Part shown: piece after piece, positions 28,046 through 35,831 of the stretch | How the letters are laid out: each line of letters begins with the position of its first letter | How positions within the stretch are numbered: the stretch's first letter is position 1 | Assembly: GCF_014199205.1 (NCBI RefSeq) | Contig: NZ_JACIJD010000015.1 | Coordinates: forward strand, 1-64,000 | Length of the DNA stretch: 64,000 nt | Direction of reading: 5' to 3' | From: Muricoccus pecuniae | GTDB taxonomy: Bacteria > Pseudomonadota > Alphaproteobacteria > Acetobacterales > Acetobacteraceae | Program-made: the position numbers and the translations under genes | The notes under the pieces: generated by a model | Seen by the model: the letters and a program-made list of their open reading frames with translations, nothing else | The model's database searches: none | What the model was told of the DNA's origin: nothing

Positions 28046-28071
28046 AAAAAAGGCGGCCCGCTAAGGCCACC
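28046..28071 (-). terminator. Terminator/attenuator directly before rimP
   Basis: On the minus strand a seven-base stem GGTGGCC/GGCCGCC (one G-U pair) with a TTAGCG-type loop is followed at once by six Ts, five bases before the TTG start of rimP. The arrangement looks like an attenuator in the rimP-nusA-infB leader, as reported for other proteobacterial rimP operons. A second imperfect hairpin lies further upstream at about 28138-28170. Confidence 0.65.
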
Positions 28072-28252
28072 CCCCTGAAACGGCGGATTGTCTTGTCCGT
28101 CGCATATAGCGTTGCGCGCAGAGGGGAGCAAGGATTGCGTTTTCCGGCGTGTCCGTGCCGCACACGGAAACGTTAGATCCTGGAATCGTGCACAACCGTT
28201 AATCTTGCGAAACCGACGGATCGCACCACCGCCGGTTCCAGGAAGGAAGCAG

Positions 28253-28960
28253 ATGCGTACGATTCGTGGCGGCAGCGGCAGCGACCACATCCTCCAGTGG
28301 TCGTCTCGGGAGCCGTTGACCATCTATGGCAACGGGGCCCAGGACTGGTCCCTGCCGCCGGGCAACAACCTCATCATGGCCGGCCACGGCGCCGACACGA
28401 TCTATGCCGGCTACGGCGCCGACATGGTCATGGGCGGCAACGGCGACGACCGCATCTTCGGCTACGGCGCGGACGGCCCGTCCCCCGGTGCGGAGGCGGC
28501 CTATGCCGCGCGGGACCTGGGCGACACGCTCGAGGGCGGCGGCGGCAACGACTATATCCGCGGCGGCGGCGGGAACGACCTGCTCCTCGGCGGCACGGGC
28601 CATGACACGCTGCGCGGCGACAGCGGAGACGACGTCCTCTTCGGCGGGGCTGGCAACGACGTGCTGCGCGGCGGCTCGGGCATCGACACCCTGTCGGGCG
28701 GCGCGGGGCGGGACGTGTTCCGCTTCGAGTACGACAGCTACTACGGCGGCGACCTCAGCGGCGGGCGGGACGTAATCCTCGACTTCCACTCCGGCATCGA
28801 CCAGATCGACTTCCGGCCCTACGGCATCAAGGCCGCGGCCGTGACGACGACCGACACTCCCGATGGCCTGGTGCTGAGCTTCGAGGCGATCGGCGAGATG
28901 ACGGGGGTCGAGCTGCGCGGCGTCCACGCGCTCGGCAGCACCGACATCCTCTTCGCCTGA
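28253..28960 (+). CDS. Small RTX calcium-binding protein
   Basis: The 235-residue protein holds about eight to ten glycine- and aspartate-rich RTX units between residues 40 and 155 (for example GGNGDDRIFG, GGGGNDYIRG, GGAGNDVLRG). A short non-repeat tail follows (VILDFHSGIDQIDFRPYGI) that looks like a type I secretion C-terminus. It has no signal peptide. ATG 28253-28255 follows GGAAGG at 28241-28246. It stands on the opposite strand between trmB and rimP, two genes that are normally adjacent, so it is an insertion into a conserved cluster. Secretion by an exporter encoded elsewhere is inferred. Function unknown. Confidence 0.85.
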   Translation: MRTIRGGSGSDHILQWSSREPLTIYGNGAQDWSLPPGNNLIMAGHGADTIYAGYGADMVMGGNGDDRIFGYGADGPSPGAEAAYAARDLGDTLEGGGGNDYIRGGGGNDLLLGGTGHDTLRGDSGDDVLFGGAGNDVLRGGSGIDTLSGGAGRDVFRFEYDSYYGGDLSGGRDVILDFHSGIDQIDFRPYGIKAAAVTTTDTPDGLVLSFEAIGEMTGVELRGVHALGSTDILFA

Positions 28961-28967
28961 TCCCGCC

Positions 28968-28997
28968 GGGGCCGGGGAGCGACCCTCCCGGCCCCTT
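28968..28997. terminator. Convergent terminator between RTX gene and trmB
   Basis: A nine-base perfect stem GGGGCCGGG (28968-28976) and CCCGGCCCC (28987-28995) is followed by TT on the plus strand. It lies exactly between the stops of two converging genes. Confidence 0.65.
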
Positions 28998-29711
28998 CTA
29001 CTTCCGGCGCCAGACCCACCAGCGCGGGGCGCGGCCCTCACGGAGCGCCTTGGCTTCGTAGCGCGTGCGGGGCCAGCCCTCGGGATGGGCGTCGTGGTGC
29101 TCGGCGAGGTCGAAGAGGTCCTGCGCCCCCATCACCTCGTCCACCCAGGCCTGGTAGGTCGGGTCGTCGCTCGCGATGCGCCACTCGGCGCCGGGCCGCA
29201 GCTTCGCGGCCAGCAGGGGCAGCAGGGCCGGGTGCACGAAGCGGCGCTTGCTGTGCCGGGCCTTCGGCCAGGGGTCCGGGAACATCAGGAACAGCCGGTC
29301 CAGCGCGCCGTCCGGCAGGGCGGCGAGGAGATGGCGCGCGTCCCGCGGCCACAGGCGCAGGTTGGCGGGCAAGGAGCCGGTCTCCTCCTCCCCCTCGGGC
29401 ACGAGCTGGGTGAGGAGGGAGCAGAGGCCGTTCTCGAACACCTCGGAGGCGATGAGCGCGACCTCAGGATTGGCCCGCGCGATCTCCAGCGCGTGCTCGC
29501 CCCCGCCGAAGCCGACCTCCAGCCAGAGGGCCCCGGGCGCGTTGGCGAAACCCGCGCGGGGATCGGCGGGGTCGGCCAGGGTGATGCGCGGCAGGGTGAG
29601 GTCGAGCAGGCGCCCCTGCCGCGGGCGCAGCGGGTGGCCGCGCCGGCGGCCGTAGAGGCGATCGGGGATGCCCTCAGCGGGGGGCGAGGGGCGGGAGATG
29701 TCGTAGGCCAT
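28998..29711 (-). CDS. trmB: tRNA (guanine-N7-)-methyltransferase
   Basis: The 237-residue enzyme is TrmB, which methylates G46 of tRNA. The SAM-binding loop is LWLEVGFGGGEHALEIA, and the hallmark segment FLMFPDPWPKARHSKRRFV is present. The C-terminal segment WRIASDDPTYQAWV follows. The start is ATG 29709-29711. It lies downstream of metK, separated by a hairpin. Confidence 0.95.
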   Translation of the reverse strand: MAYDISRPSPPAEGIPDRLYGRRRGHPLRPRQGRLLDLTLPRITLADPADPRAGFANAPGALWLEVGFGGGEHALEIARANPEVALIASEVFENGLCSLLTQLVPEGEEETGSLPANLRLWPRDARHLLAALPDGALDRLFLMFPDPWPKARHSKRRFVHPALLPLLAAKLRPGAEWRIASDDPTYQAWVDEVMGAQDLFDLAEHHDAHPEGWPRTRYEAKALREGRAPRWWVWRRK

Positions 29712-29735
29712 GAATCCGGGGCGCCTGGATGGGGG

Positions 29736-29773
29736 AAGGGCCGCACCGCAAGGGGGTTGCGGTACGGCCCTTT
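29736..29773 (-). terminator. Hairpin downstream of metK
   Basis: A stem of about 16 bases (29736-29751 with 29757-29772), loop CCCCC, is perfect on the minus strand except for one G-U pair. On the plus strand the same position is a C-A mismatch. It therefore seems to act in leftward transcripts, after metK and before trmB. The tail on that strand is not T-rich, so it may be a processing or 5' leader structure rather than an efficient terminator. Confidence 0.5.
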
Positions 29774-29899
29774 CATTTGCGCCTAGGGGGGCAGGCTCGG
29801 CCCTTGGGGGAGGGCCGGCCGGGTGGGGGTGCCCGACAGGAAGAACCCTAGGTTAATGAGAACAAAACGTCAACAGATTCCTCTGTTCCCCCCGGAGCA

Positions 29900-31087
29900 T
29901 CAGCGGCCGAAGGCGCGCTTCAGCTCGGCGGCGAGGTCCGTCCGCTCCCAGGTGAAGGTGCCCTTCTCCGCGTCCGGCGTGCGGCCGAAATGACCGTAGG
30001 CGGAGGTGGGAACGTAGATCGGGCGGTTGAGGTGCAGGTGCTCGCGGATGCCGCGGGGGGAGAGGTTCACCATGTCCCCGATCACCTTCACCAGCTTCGC
30101 CTCGTCCACGTCGTGGCCGGTGCCGTGCAGGTCGAAGTAGACCGAGAGCGGCTTGGCCACGCCGATGGCGTAGGAGACCTGCATCGTGCAGCGGTCCGCC
30201 AGCCCGGCGGCGACGACGTTCTTGGCGACGTAGCGCGCGGCATAGGCGGCCGAGCGGTCCACCTTCGTCGGGTCCTTGCCGGAGAAGGCGCCACCGCCGT
30301 GAGGGGCCGCGCCGCCATAGGTGTCCACGATGATCTTGCGCCCGGTCAGGCCGCAGTCACCATCGGGGCCGCCGATGACGAAGGTGCCGGTCGGGTTGAC
30401 GTAGATCTCCTCGGCCTTCGGCATCCAGCCCGGGGGAAGCGAGGTCTCGATGAAGGGAAGGACGAGGGCGCGCACGTCCTCCTGGGTCATCCCCTCCTCG
30501 TGCTGGGTGGAAACGACGACGGAGGTGGCGCCCACCGGCTTGCCATCGACGTAGCGCAGCGTGACCTGGGACTTGGCGTCCGGCAGCAGGCCCTTGGCCG
30601 TGATGTCGCTGTTGCGGCGAGCCTCGCTGATCCGGCGGAGGATCAGGTGGGAGTAGTAGAGGGGGGCCGGCATGAGGTCCGGCGTCTCGCGGCAGGCATA
30701 GCCGAACATGATGCCCTGGTCGCCCGCGCCCTCATCCTTGTTGCCGGCGGCGTCCACGCCCTGGGCGATGTGGGCGGACTGGGCGTGCAGGTGGCATTCC
30801 ACATGCGCGTTGCGCCAGGAGAAGCCCTCCTGGTCGTAGCCGATGTCGCGCACGGCCAGGCGGGCGGCGTGCATCAGCAGGTCGGCCGTGATGTCGGCGG
30901 GGCCGCGCGTCTCGCCGGCGATGACGATGCGGTTGGTGGTGACCAGCGTCTCGCACGCGACGCGCGCGTAGGGATCGGCTTCCAGGAAGGTGTCGAGCAC
31001 CGTGTCGGAAATGCGGTCGGCCACCTTGTCCGGGTGGCCTTCGGAGACGGACTCCGAGGTGAAAAGGTACTCGCCCTGGTCGCGCAT
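29900..31087 (-). CDS. metK: S-adenosylmethionine synthetase
   Basis: The 395-residue enzyme makes S-adenosylmethionine from ATP and methionine. The start [22 protein letters not shown], the P-loop-like [23 protein letters not shown] and the [10 protein letters not shown] segment are universal MetK motifs. The Met start is at 31085-31087. It is the head of the metK-trmB pair. I saw no clear SAM-type riboswitch in the 100 bases upstream, where the sequence is plain GC-rich leader. Confidence 0.96.
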   Translation of the reverse strand: MRDQGEYLFTSESVSEGHPDKVADRISDTVLDTFLEADPYARVACETLVTTNRIVIAGETRGPADITADLLMHAARLAVRDIGYDQEGFSWRNAHVECHLHAQSAHIAQGVDAAGNKDEGAGDQGIMFGYACRETPDLMPAPLYYSHLILRRISEARRNSDITAKGLLPDAKSQVTLRYVDGKPVGATSVVVSTQHEEGMTQEDVRALVLPFIETSLPPGWMPKAEEIYVNPTGTFVIGGPDGDCGLTGRKIIVDTYGGAAPHGGGAFSGKDPTKVDRSAAYAARYVAKNVVAAGLADRCTMQVSYAIGVAKPLSVYFDLHGTGHDVDEAKLVKVIGDMVNLSPRGIREHLHLNRPIYVPTSAYGHFGRTPDAEKGTFTWERTDLAAELKRAFGR

Positions 31088-31188
31088 GGCGTGATTCGGC
31101 CTCTTGTCGCGTGTGTGGAAGCCGGGGCCGGGGAATCCGGGCGGCGGGGCGGTTTCGCAGGGAGGGGAGGGGGGGTCAAGGCGCGGCG

Positions 31189-31761
31189 TCATGACGGAAC
31201 GAGGCAGGCCGGGATGCGCCGCCGCCCGCCCGCGGTGCGGAGAAGGGCGCGCAGGTTGCGGAGAACGGGGATCTCCCGCCGGGTGAGCGGGCCGTTGAGC
31301 ACCGACTTCACCGCGCGATGGACGAGTTCGGACAAATCCGGATCGGGGAGCAGCCAGGAGGGGCCGGGCAGGGCGCGCCGCAGCCCGAGGCGGCGGGCGA
31401 GGGCGAGGACGGGCATGCCCAGCAGGCGATAGGTGCGGCGATGGGCGGCGCAGAGCCAATCGAGCACCGCCTTCAGGGGCTTGGGCGCGCGCCGGCGGGC
31501 GGCGAGCGCGAGGAGGCGGGACCAGACGCCCATGCGGGCCCAGCGGCGGAACTGGCGGTGCAGCGTATCGGTGCGGGCGGCCGGGCTGCGGAAGTGGTGC
31601 CAGGGGAGGGTTGTGGTGACGAGCTGGAAGATGCCGTCCAGCCGGGCGCGGGGGTTTTCGAGGGGGCGGCCGGGGCCGGTGAGGGGGAGGTGGGGGGCGA
31701 GGGCGGCCCACTCGGCGTCGGTGAGGGGGGACCAGGGGCGGGAGGGGCGCGAGTGGGACAT
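31189..31761 (-). CDS. Truncated IS5-type (DUF4096) transposase-like protein
   Basis: The 190-residue protein opens with the DUF4096 helix-turn-helix-like region of IS4/IS5-family transposases: [18 protein letters not shown], then [17 protein letters not shown], then TLPWHHF and [16 protein letters not shown]. The rest ([30 protein letters not shown]) is Arg/Leu-rich and carries no DDE catalytic triad. It seems to be a shortened or domesticated transposase; a family of this kind appears in Acetobacteraceae. A strong GGAGGAGGT ribosome site precedes ATG 31759-31761. No terminal inverted repeats were found. It sits between metK and the caspase-type gene. Confidence 0.6.
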   Translation of the reverse strand: MSHSRPSRPWSPLTDAEWAALAPHLPLTGPGRPLENPRARLDGIFQLVTTTLPWHHFRSPAARTDTLHRQFRRWARMGVWSRLLALAARRRAPKPLKAVLDWLCAAHRRTYRLLGMPVLALARRLGLRRALPGPSWLLPDPDLSELVHRAVKSVLNGPLTRREIPVLRNLRALLRTAGGRRRIPACLVPS

Positions 31762-31886
31762 TGAAGACCTCCTCCAGTGTGCCCAGCGGCATATAGGAAA
31801 GAATCTTCATCGTCAAGGATAATTTTCCGGTATTGGCATAATCTCATGCAATGGGGTGACTGGATGTGAATCCCGTACTTTACTAA

Positions 31887-33317
31887 CTATTCTTTTGCTA
31901 ATTTTTCTTTGATCTGTTGAAGATGAAGATTTATAGCTTCCTTCAATTTATCTGATATTTTGTTGACCAAGCTAGAAGGATTGTCGTTCCACTGCATCTT
32001 ATACCAACGGCGCACTACCTCCTGACCCTCCCAATCAAAGCTATCCCAGTCAGTGCGAGCATGCTGGGTTACGATTTCAAAAATGTAACACTCATCAAGG
32101 CTGGGAGCGCATGTCAAAACCAGAACGAGTTTTTTCAGTCTGGTGTACTTGGGTGTCAGACTTACTTTCATCTGCGCTCGCTTCATCGAGCAATTTAGTT
32201 CCAAATCCCAAGTCTCTGTAACTGCTTCATCGGTCTGTAGAGCTAGAATCGAAGGTGTCTCGAACCAGTTTCTCTTCTTTGTCTTGGTTTTTATGGTGGC
32301 ACTCACAAAATTGTCTGGACGACTCTCATTCGACAGAATCCTGATAATGAAAGAGCGCGCTGTAATCTCGCGAAAATCGGGGTGCTCATCAACTTGCGCT
32401 TCAAAAAAGTCCGCGAAATCATTGTCCGACAGCTTTTCTATTACGCCGTCAAATAGAAGATTGATGAACTGTTCAACCCGCTCTGGTTTGGCGACTTTAT
32501 CTTCCATCGCCTTCAACAAATCTAGCAGGGTCGGCTCGTACGTAGCAACTTCTGTCGTCTCGTCGGAACCCTCAGGTGAAGCGGCGTTAGATGATCCTTG
32601 AGCCCAGGTTTTCTCGTACTCGCTTCTAAAAGCTTGGAGACTTCGAGCGTCTTCGGTGAAAGTTTCACGTCCAGTACCCTGAGACGTGAAATGCGGTATT
32701 TGGTTCGTGTTGGAAATGTAGTTATCCCGGATGGTATTCGATATGTCAGTATAATAGATAGGTCCCTCTGATTTCCTAAGTGCAGCCAAACAGAAATTCT
32801 GCGTAAACTCGCTTAGAGGGTCGCCAGTTAGGGACTCTTGGGAGTCTAAACACGAGGCTATTTGTATGACGTGGTTCAATCCACCTTTTGGACTTGGCAG
32901 AAAGCCGTCGGCAGACTTTATGAGCGGGGTGCCGGAGTTACACGCGTCGATGACTTTAACTACCAATTGCGGACTGACGCCTCGGAATAAAGTATGAAGC
33001 TCCTCATTCGAAAGGCTGGTCTCATATGGGCGCTTTGCATCGAAATCTTTGGGACAGAAGAAGAACTCACCAGCCATCTGAAAGCCATGACCAGAAAAGT
33101 AGAAAAAAATTTCCTCTACTGTTTTGACTTCATCCAAAACTGATCTTATTTCAGCTTTCATCTGATCTGCAGTGGCATTGCTTATGGCTCTGACAGCATC
33201 ATACTTGCTGGTAGCTTGGATTAGGGCGGTCAGGGCGGCGAGATCATTAGTGCAGCAAGGGAGTTGTGCTTCATAAAGATACTCTGCACTTCCAATGAGA
33301 ATTGCTAACTTGCTCAT
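31887..33317 (-). CDS. Caspase-family (C14-like) peptidase, probably acquired
   Basis: The 476-residue protein begins MSKLAILIGSAEY, a caspase-fold opening. It shows both catalytic signatures: His77 in FFYFSGHGF and Cys126 in KVIDACNSG. The caspase domain runs to about residue 215 and is followed by about 260 residues of Lys/Glu-rich sequence with no recognised domain (about residues 265-476), perhaps a sensor or partner-binding part. The gene is much lower in GC (about 45 % in sampled lines) than its neighbours, and ATG 33315-33317 has GGGAGG upstream. Prokaryotic caspase-like proteases serve as effectors in several defence systems; here no clear partner gene is adjacent. Defence or cell-death roles are inference only. 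Confidence 0.82.
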   Translation of the reverse strand: MSKLAILIGSAEYLYEAQLPCCTNDLAALTALIQATSKYDAVRAISNATADQMKAEIRSVLDEVKTVEEIFFYFSGHGFQMAGEFFFCPKDFDAKRPYETSLSNEELHTLFRGVSPQLVVKVIDACNSGTPLIKSADGFLPSPKGGLNHVIQIASCLDSQESLTGDPLSEFTQNFCLAALRKSEGPIYYTDISNTIRDNYISNTNQIPHFTSQGTGRETFTEDARSLQAFRSEYEKTWAQGSSNAASPEGSDETTEVATYEPTLLDLLKAMEDKVAKPERVEQFINLLFDGVIEKLSDNDFADFFEAQVDEHPDFREITARSFIIRILSNESRPDNFVSATIKTKTKKRNWFETPSILALQTDEAVTETWDLELNCSMKRAQMKVSLTPKYTRLKKLVLVLTCAPSLDECYIFEIVTQHARTDWDSFDWEGQEVVRRWYKMQWNDNPSSLVNKISDKLKEAINLHLQQIKEKLAKE

Positions 33318-33409
33318 AGGCTAACAGACCTCCCGCTCCGGTTTATTTCTGGCGCATATACGCTTAGATTGTATCTGCTCGGGCAAAACTATGAGTGTTT
33401 CCATGGTTG

Positions 33410-34456
33410 CTAAGAACGCAGTATAAACGCCGCCCCACTCTCCTCGCACACCGCCCTCACCTCCTCCACTAGCGTCTGCACCATTGGAATTCCGTCCCGT
33501 TGCCGCTCGACAGTGGTGTCGTGCTCGGGGTCACCGGGGATGATGACAGGACTGGCCGGATCGGCCGGGGCATTGCCCCGCAGCCGCGCAAGCAGGTCCT
33601 CCAAATCCGCCTGGAACCCCTCCCGGTCCCGGAACGCCGCCGGGTTCAGCACAAGGAAGAAATGCCCCGTCCGAAGCTGGCCCGATCCCGCGCCGGTGAG
33701 GGTGGCGCAGAGGATCTCGACCATCAGGGCCAGGCCGTAGCCCTTGTGGGCGCCCTGCTCCCGCGTGCCGCCGAGGGGGGCGAGGCGCCGGGCGTCGGAG
33801 GCGCGGGCGGAATCGAGTTCGGGGCCGCCCTCCTCGTTGATCGCCCAGCCCGGCGGCAGGGGCTTTCCGGCGCGGCGGGCGATGGAGACCTTGCCGTAGG
33901 CGACGGTGGTGGTGGCCATGTCCAGCAGCACGGGCCGCTCCGGGTCCCGCGTGGGGGCGGAGAAGGCGATGGGGTTGGTGCCCAGCGCCGGCTCCGTGCC
34001 GTTCACGGGCACGAGGAGGTGGGAGGAGTTGGTGAGGGAGATGCAGATCATCCCCTCCTCCGCCGCCATGCGGGCGTACCAGCCGGCGGCGCCGTAGTGG
34101 TTGGAGTTGGTCACGGCCGCGACGCCGATGCCGTGCTCCCGCGCCTTCTCGATCGCCAGTTCCGTCGCGAAATGGGCGGGGACGTGGCCGATGGCCTTCT
34201 GCCCGTCCACCAGCACGGCCACCCCGTTGTCGCGCAGGATGATGGGGGTGGCGCGGGGGTCCAGCCGGCCCTCGCGCAGCAGCTTCTGGTAGTGCGGCAG
34301 CATGCCGATGCCGTGGGAGTCCACGCCGGAGAGGTCGGTCTCGACCATGATGGTGGCGGCGGTGTCCGCGTGCTCCTCGGCCATGCCCCAGGCAGTGAAG
34401 ACCGTGGTGAGCTGGCGGTGCAGGAGATCGGCGGGGACGGTGATGGCGTTCTGCAT
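33410..34456 (-). CDS. Ldh-family NAD(P)-dependent 2-hydroxyacid dehydrogenase
   Basis: The 348-residue protein matches the malate/L-lactate/ureidoglycolate dehydrogenase family (YlbC/AllD/MdH type). Visible segments are GVDSHGIGMLPHYQKLLREG, AVTNSNHYGAAGWYARMAAEEG, LGTNPIAFSAPT and the C-terminal HKGYGLALMVEILCATLTGAG. These enzymes reduce 2-oxoacids using NAD(P)H. Which substrate is used cannot be read from sequence. Start ATG 34454-34456. Confidence 0.88.
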   Translation of the reverse strand: MQNAITVPADLLHRQLTTVFTAWGMAEEHADTAATIMVETDLSGVDSHGIGMLPHYQKLLREGRLDPRATPIILRDNGVAVLVDGQKAIGHVPAHFATELAIEKAREHGIGVAAVTNSNHYGAAGWYARMAAEEGMICISLTNSSHLLVPVNGTEPALGTNPIAFSAPTRDPERPVLLDMATTTVAYGKVSIARRAGKPLPPGWAINEEGGPELDSARASDARRLAPLGGTREQGAHKGYGLALMVEILCATLTGAGSGQLRTGHFFLVLNPAAFRDREGFQADLEDLLARLRGNAPADPASPVIIPGDPEHDTTVERQRDGIPMVQTLVEEVRAVCEESGAAFILRS

Positions 34457-34518
34457 CCCCGTATTGAGGGCCCGGGGCGGGGGGCCGTCCACCCCCCTGC
34501 CCCGGCTTTCGGCGCGGC

Positions 34519-35094
34519 TCAGCCCGGGTTGATGCGGGTGATCTTCGTGCCGTTGAGGGAGATGGAGGCCATCAGCCCCTGCTGGTTGAAGGTGATGGCG
34601 TAGACGGCCTCGCGCAGGGTGGTGGCGGTGAAGTTCACCTGGTCCCCGCGGTCCAGCACCACCACGGAGGGGCCGGTGCCGATCTCCCAGCCATCGGCGC
34701 GCATGAGGGCGGCCAGGGCCTCGTCGGTCATGAAGAACATGGCCAGCCCCGCGGCCTGGGCGCCGATGAGGAGGCCGAAGGAGGCCCCGGCGATGTTGTA
34801 GTAGCCCTGGATGCTGTCGCCGCGCAGCGCCGCACCCTCGCCGTACTGGCCGCCGACGATGAAGCCGCCCTGGACGATGCGGGGGAAGATCAGCGTGGCG
34901 CGGGCCTGGCGGAAGAGGTTCCGCGTCTCCTCCCGCTGGCGGAGGGAGACGAGGGCGGCGTTCACCTCGGCATTGATCTCGGCCGCGGTGGCGGCCTGGG
35001 CGGGGCGGGGGCGCAGCAGGGCGGGCGCGGCGAGGAGGGCGGCGGCGGCCGGCAGCAGGCCGGTGGCGAGGGCGCGGCGGGTGGGTGCGGGCAT
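34519..35094 (-). CDS. SYLF/Ysc84-domain lipid-binding exported protein
   Basis: The 191-residue protein has a signal peptide (residues 1-36, RRALATGLLPAAAALLAAPALL) and a SYLF/Ysc84 domain: LFRQARATLIFPRIVQGGFIVGGQYGEG, SIQGYYNIAGASFGLLIGAQ, ILFMTDEAL-like and NGTKITRINPG. SYLF domains bind phosphoinositide-like lipids; in bacteria the role is unknown. Start ATG 35092-35094. It lies upstream of the Ldh-family gene by about 60 bases on the same strand. Confidence 0.85.
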   Translation of the reverse strand: MPAPTRRALATGLLPAAAALLAAPALLRPRPAQAATAAEINAEVNAALVSLRQREETRNLFRQARATLIFPRIVQGGFIVGGQYGEGAALRGDSIQGYYNIAGASFGLLIGAQAAGLAMFFMTDEALAALMRADGWEIGTGPSVVVLDRGDQVNFTATTLREAVYAITFNQQGLMASISLNGTKITRINPG

Positions 35095-35241
35095 GGGGGC
35101 GTTCCTTTCCCCGACGACGGGCGCGCGGTCGCGGGTTCGGCTGCGGAACGCGGGGAGGGTGGGGCGGGCTGCGCCCCTCCCCGCAGAAACCGGCGCGCGC
35201 CCTGTATCGAGGGGACCGGCGCACACCGCGCCGGGGGCGGT

Positions 35242-35814
35242 TCAGCCGAGGTCGGCGAAGGGGAGGCCGGGCGGGGTGCCGCCACTGGCCGCGATCTCGC
35301 CGAGGTTCTCGCCGCGCTGCCAGAGCTCGGCCGGGCGGTAGTCGTGATAGGTGCGGAGGCGGCGGTGCTCGGGTGCGCTGCGGTCGAGATAGCCGTTGTT
35401 CCAGCGGCAGGTGAGGAGCCGGACGCCGGCCCCGAGCAGGGCGTCGGTCTCGAAGCGGAGGACGGTCTGGTCCTGGCCGGCATCCTTGGGGGAGGACTGG
35501 AGGCGGCGGGCGTCCTCCTCCGACGAGGAGAAGAAGACGAGGGTGTTGATGAAGCCGCGCCACGCGGCCGGGGTGATGCCCGGGGCCAGGCGGGTGGCGA
35601 TGGGGCCCTCGGGCATGTTCTGCCAGCGCAGCCAGGCGGTGCGGCCGCCGGGGCGCGGGATGGGGGTCCAGGCCCTTCGGTTCTCGGTGATGGCCTCGGG
35701 GTGGTCGGCCGCGAGTTCGGCCGCGGGGCGGAGCCCTTCGGCGCGGATCGCCTCCACCGCGCCGCGCTGGGTGACGTGGAAGAGGTGGGGGATGCGGCGG
35801 GCGAACTCGGTCAT
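35242..35814 (-). CDS. DUF7002-family protein
   Basis: The 190-residue protein shows the DUF7002 pattern: PHLFHVTQRGAVEAIRAEGL at the start, TAWLRWQNMPEGPIATRL, then ITPAAWRGFINTLVFFSS and LLTCRWNNGYLDRSAPEHRR. The opening LFHVTxxxAxxxIxxxGL resembles the ADP-ribosyltransferase-fold start seen in several NAD-using families, but that is only a resemblance. It lies 17 bases downstream of dapB on the same strand, so it is probably co-transcribed. Start ATG 35812-35814. Confidence 0.65.
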   Translation of the reverse strand: MTEFARRIPHLFHVTQRGAVEAIRAEGLRPAAELAADHPEAITENRRAWTPIPRPGGRTAWLRWQNMPEGPIATRLAPGITPAAWRGFINTLVFFSSSEEDARRLQSSPKDAGQDQTVLRFETDALLGAGVRLLTCRWNNGYLDRSAPEHRRLRTYHDYRPAELWQRGENLGEIAASGGTPPGLPFADLG

Positions 35815-35831
35815 CCCCGGCCTCTCCCCGC

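Noticed and set aside
31088-31188. Possible SAM riboswitch in front of metK
   Set aside because: The leader is short and GC-rich; I could not build a SAM-I, SAM-II or SAM/SAH fold by eye. A covariance-model search would decide.
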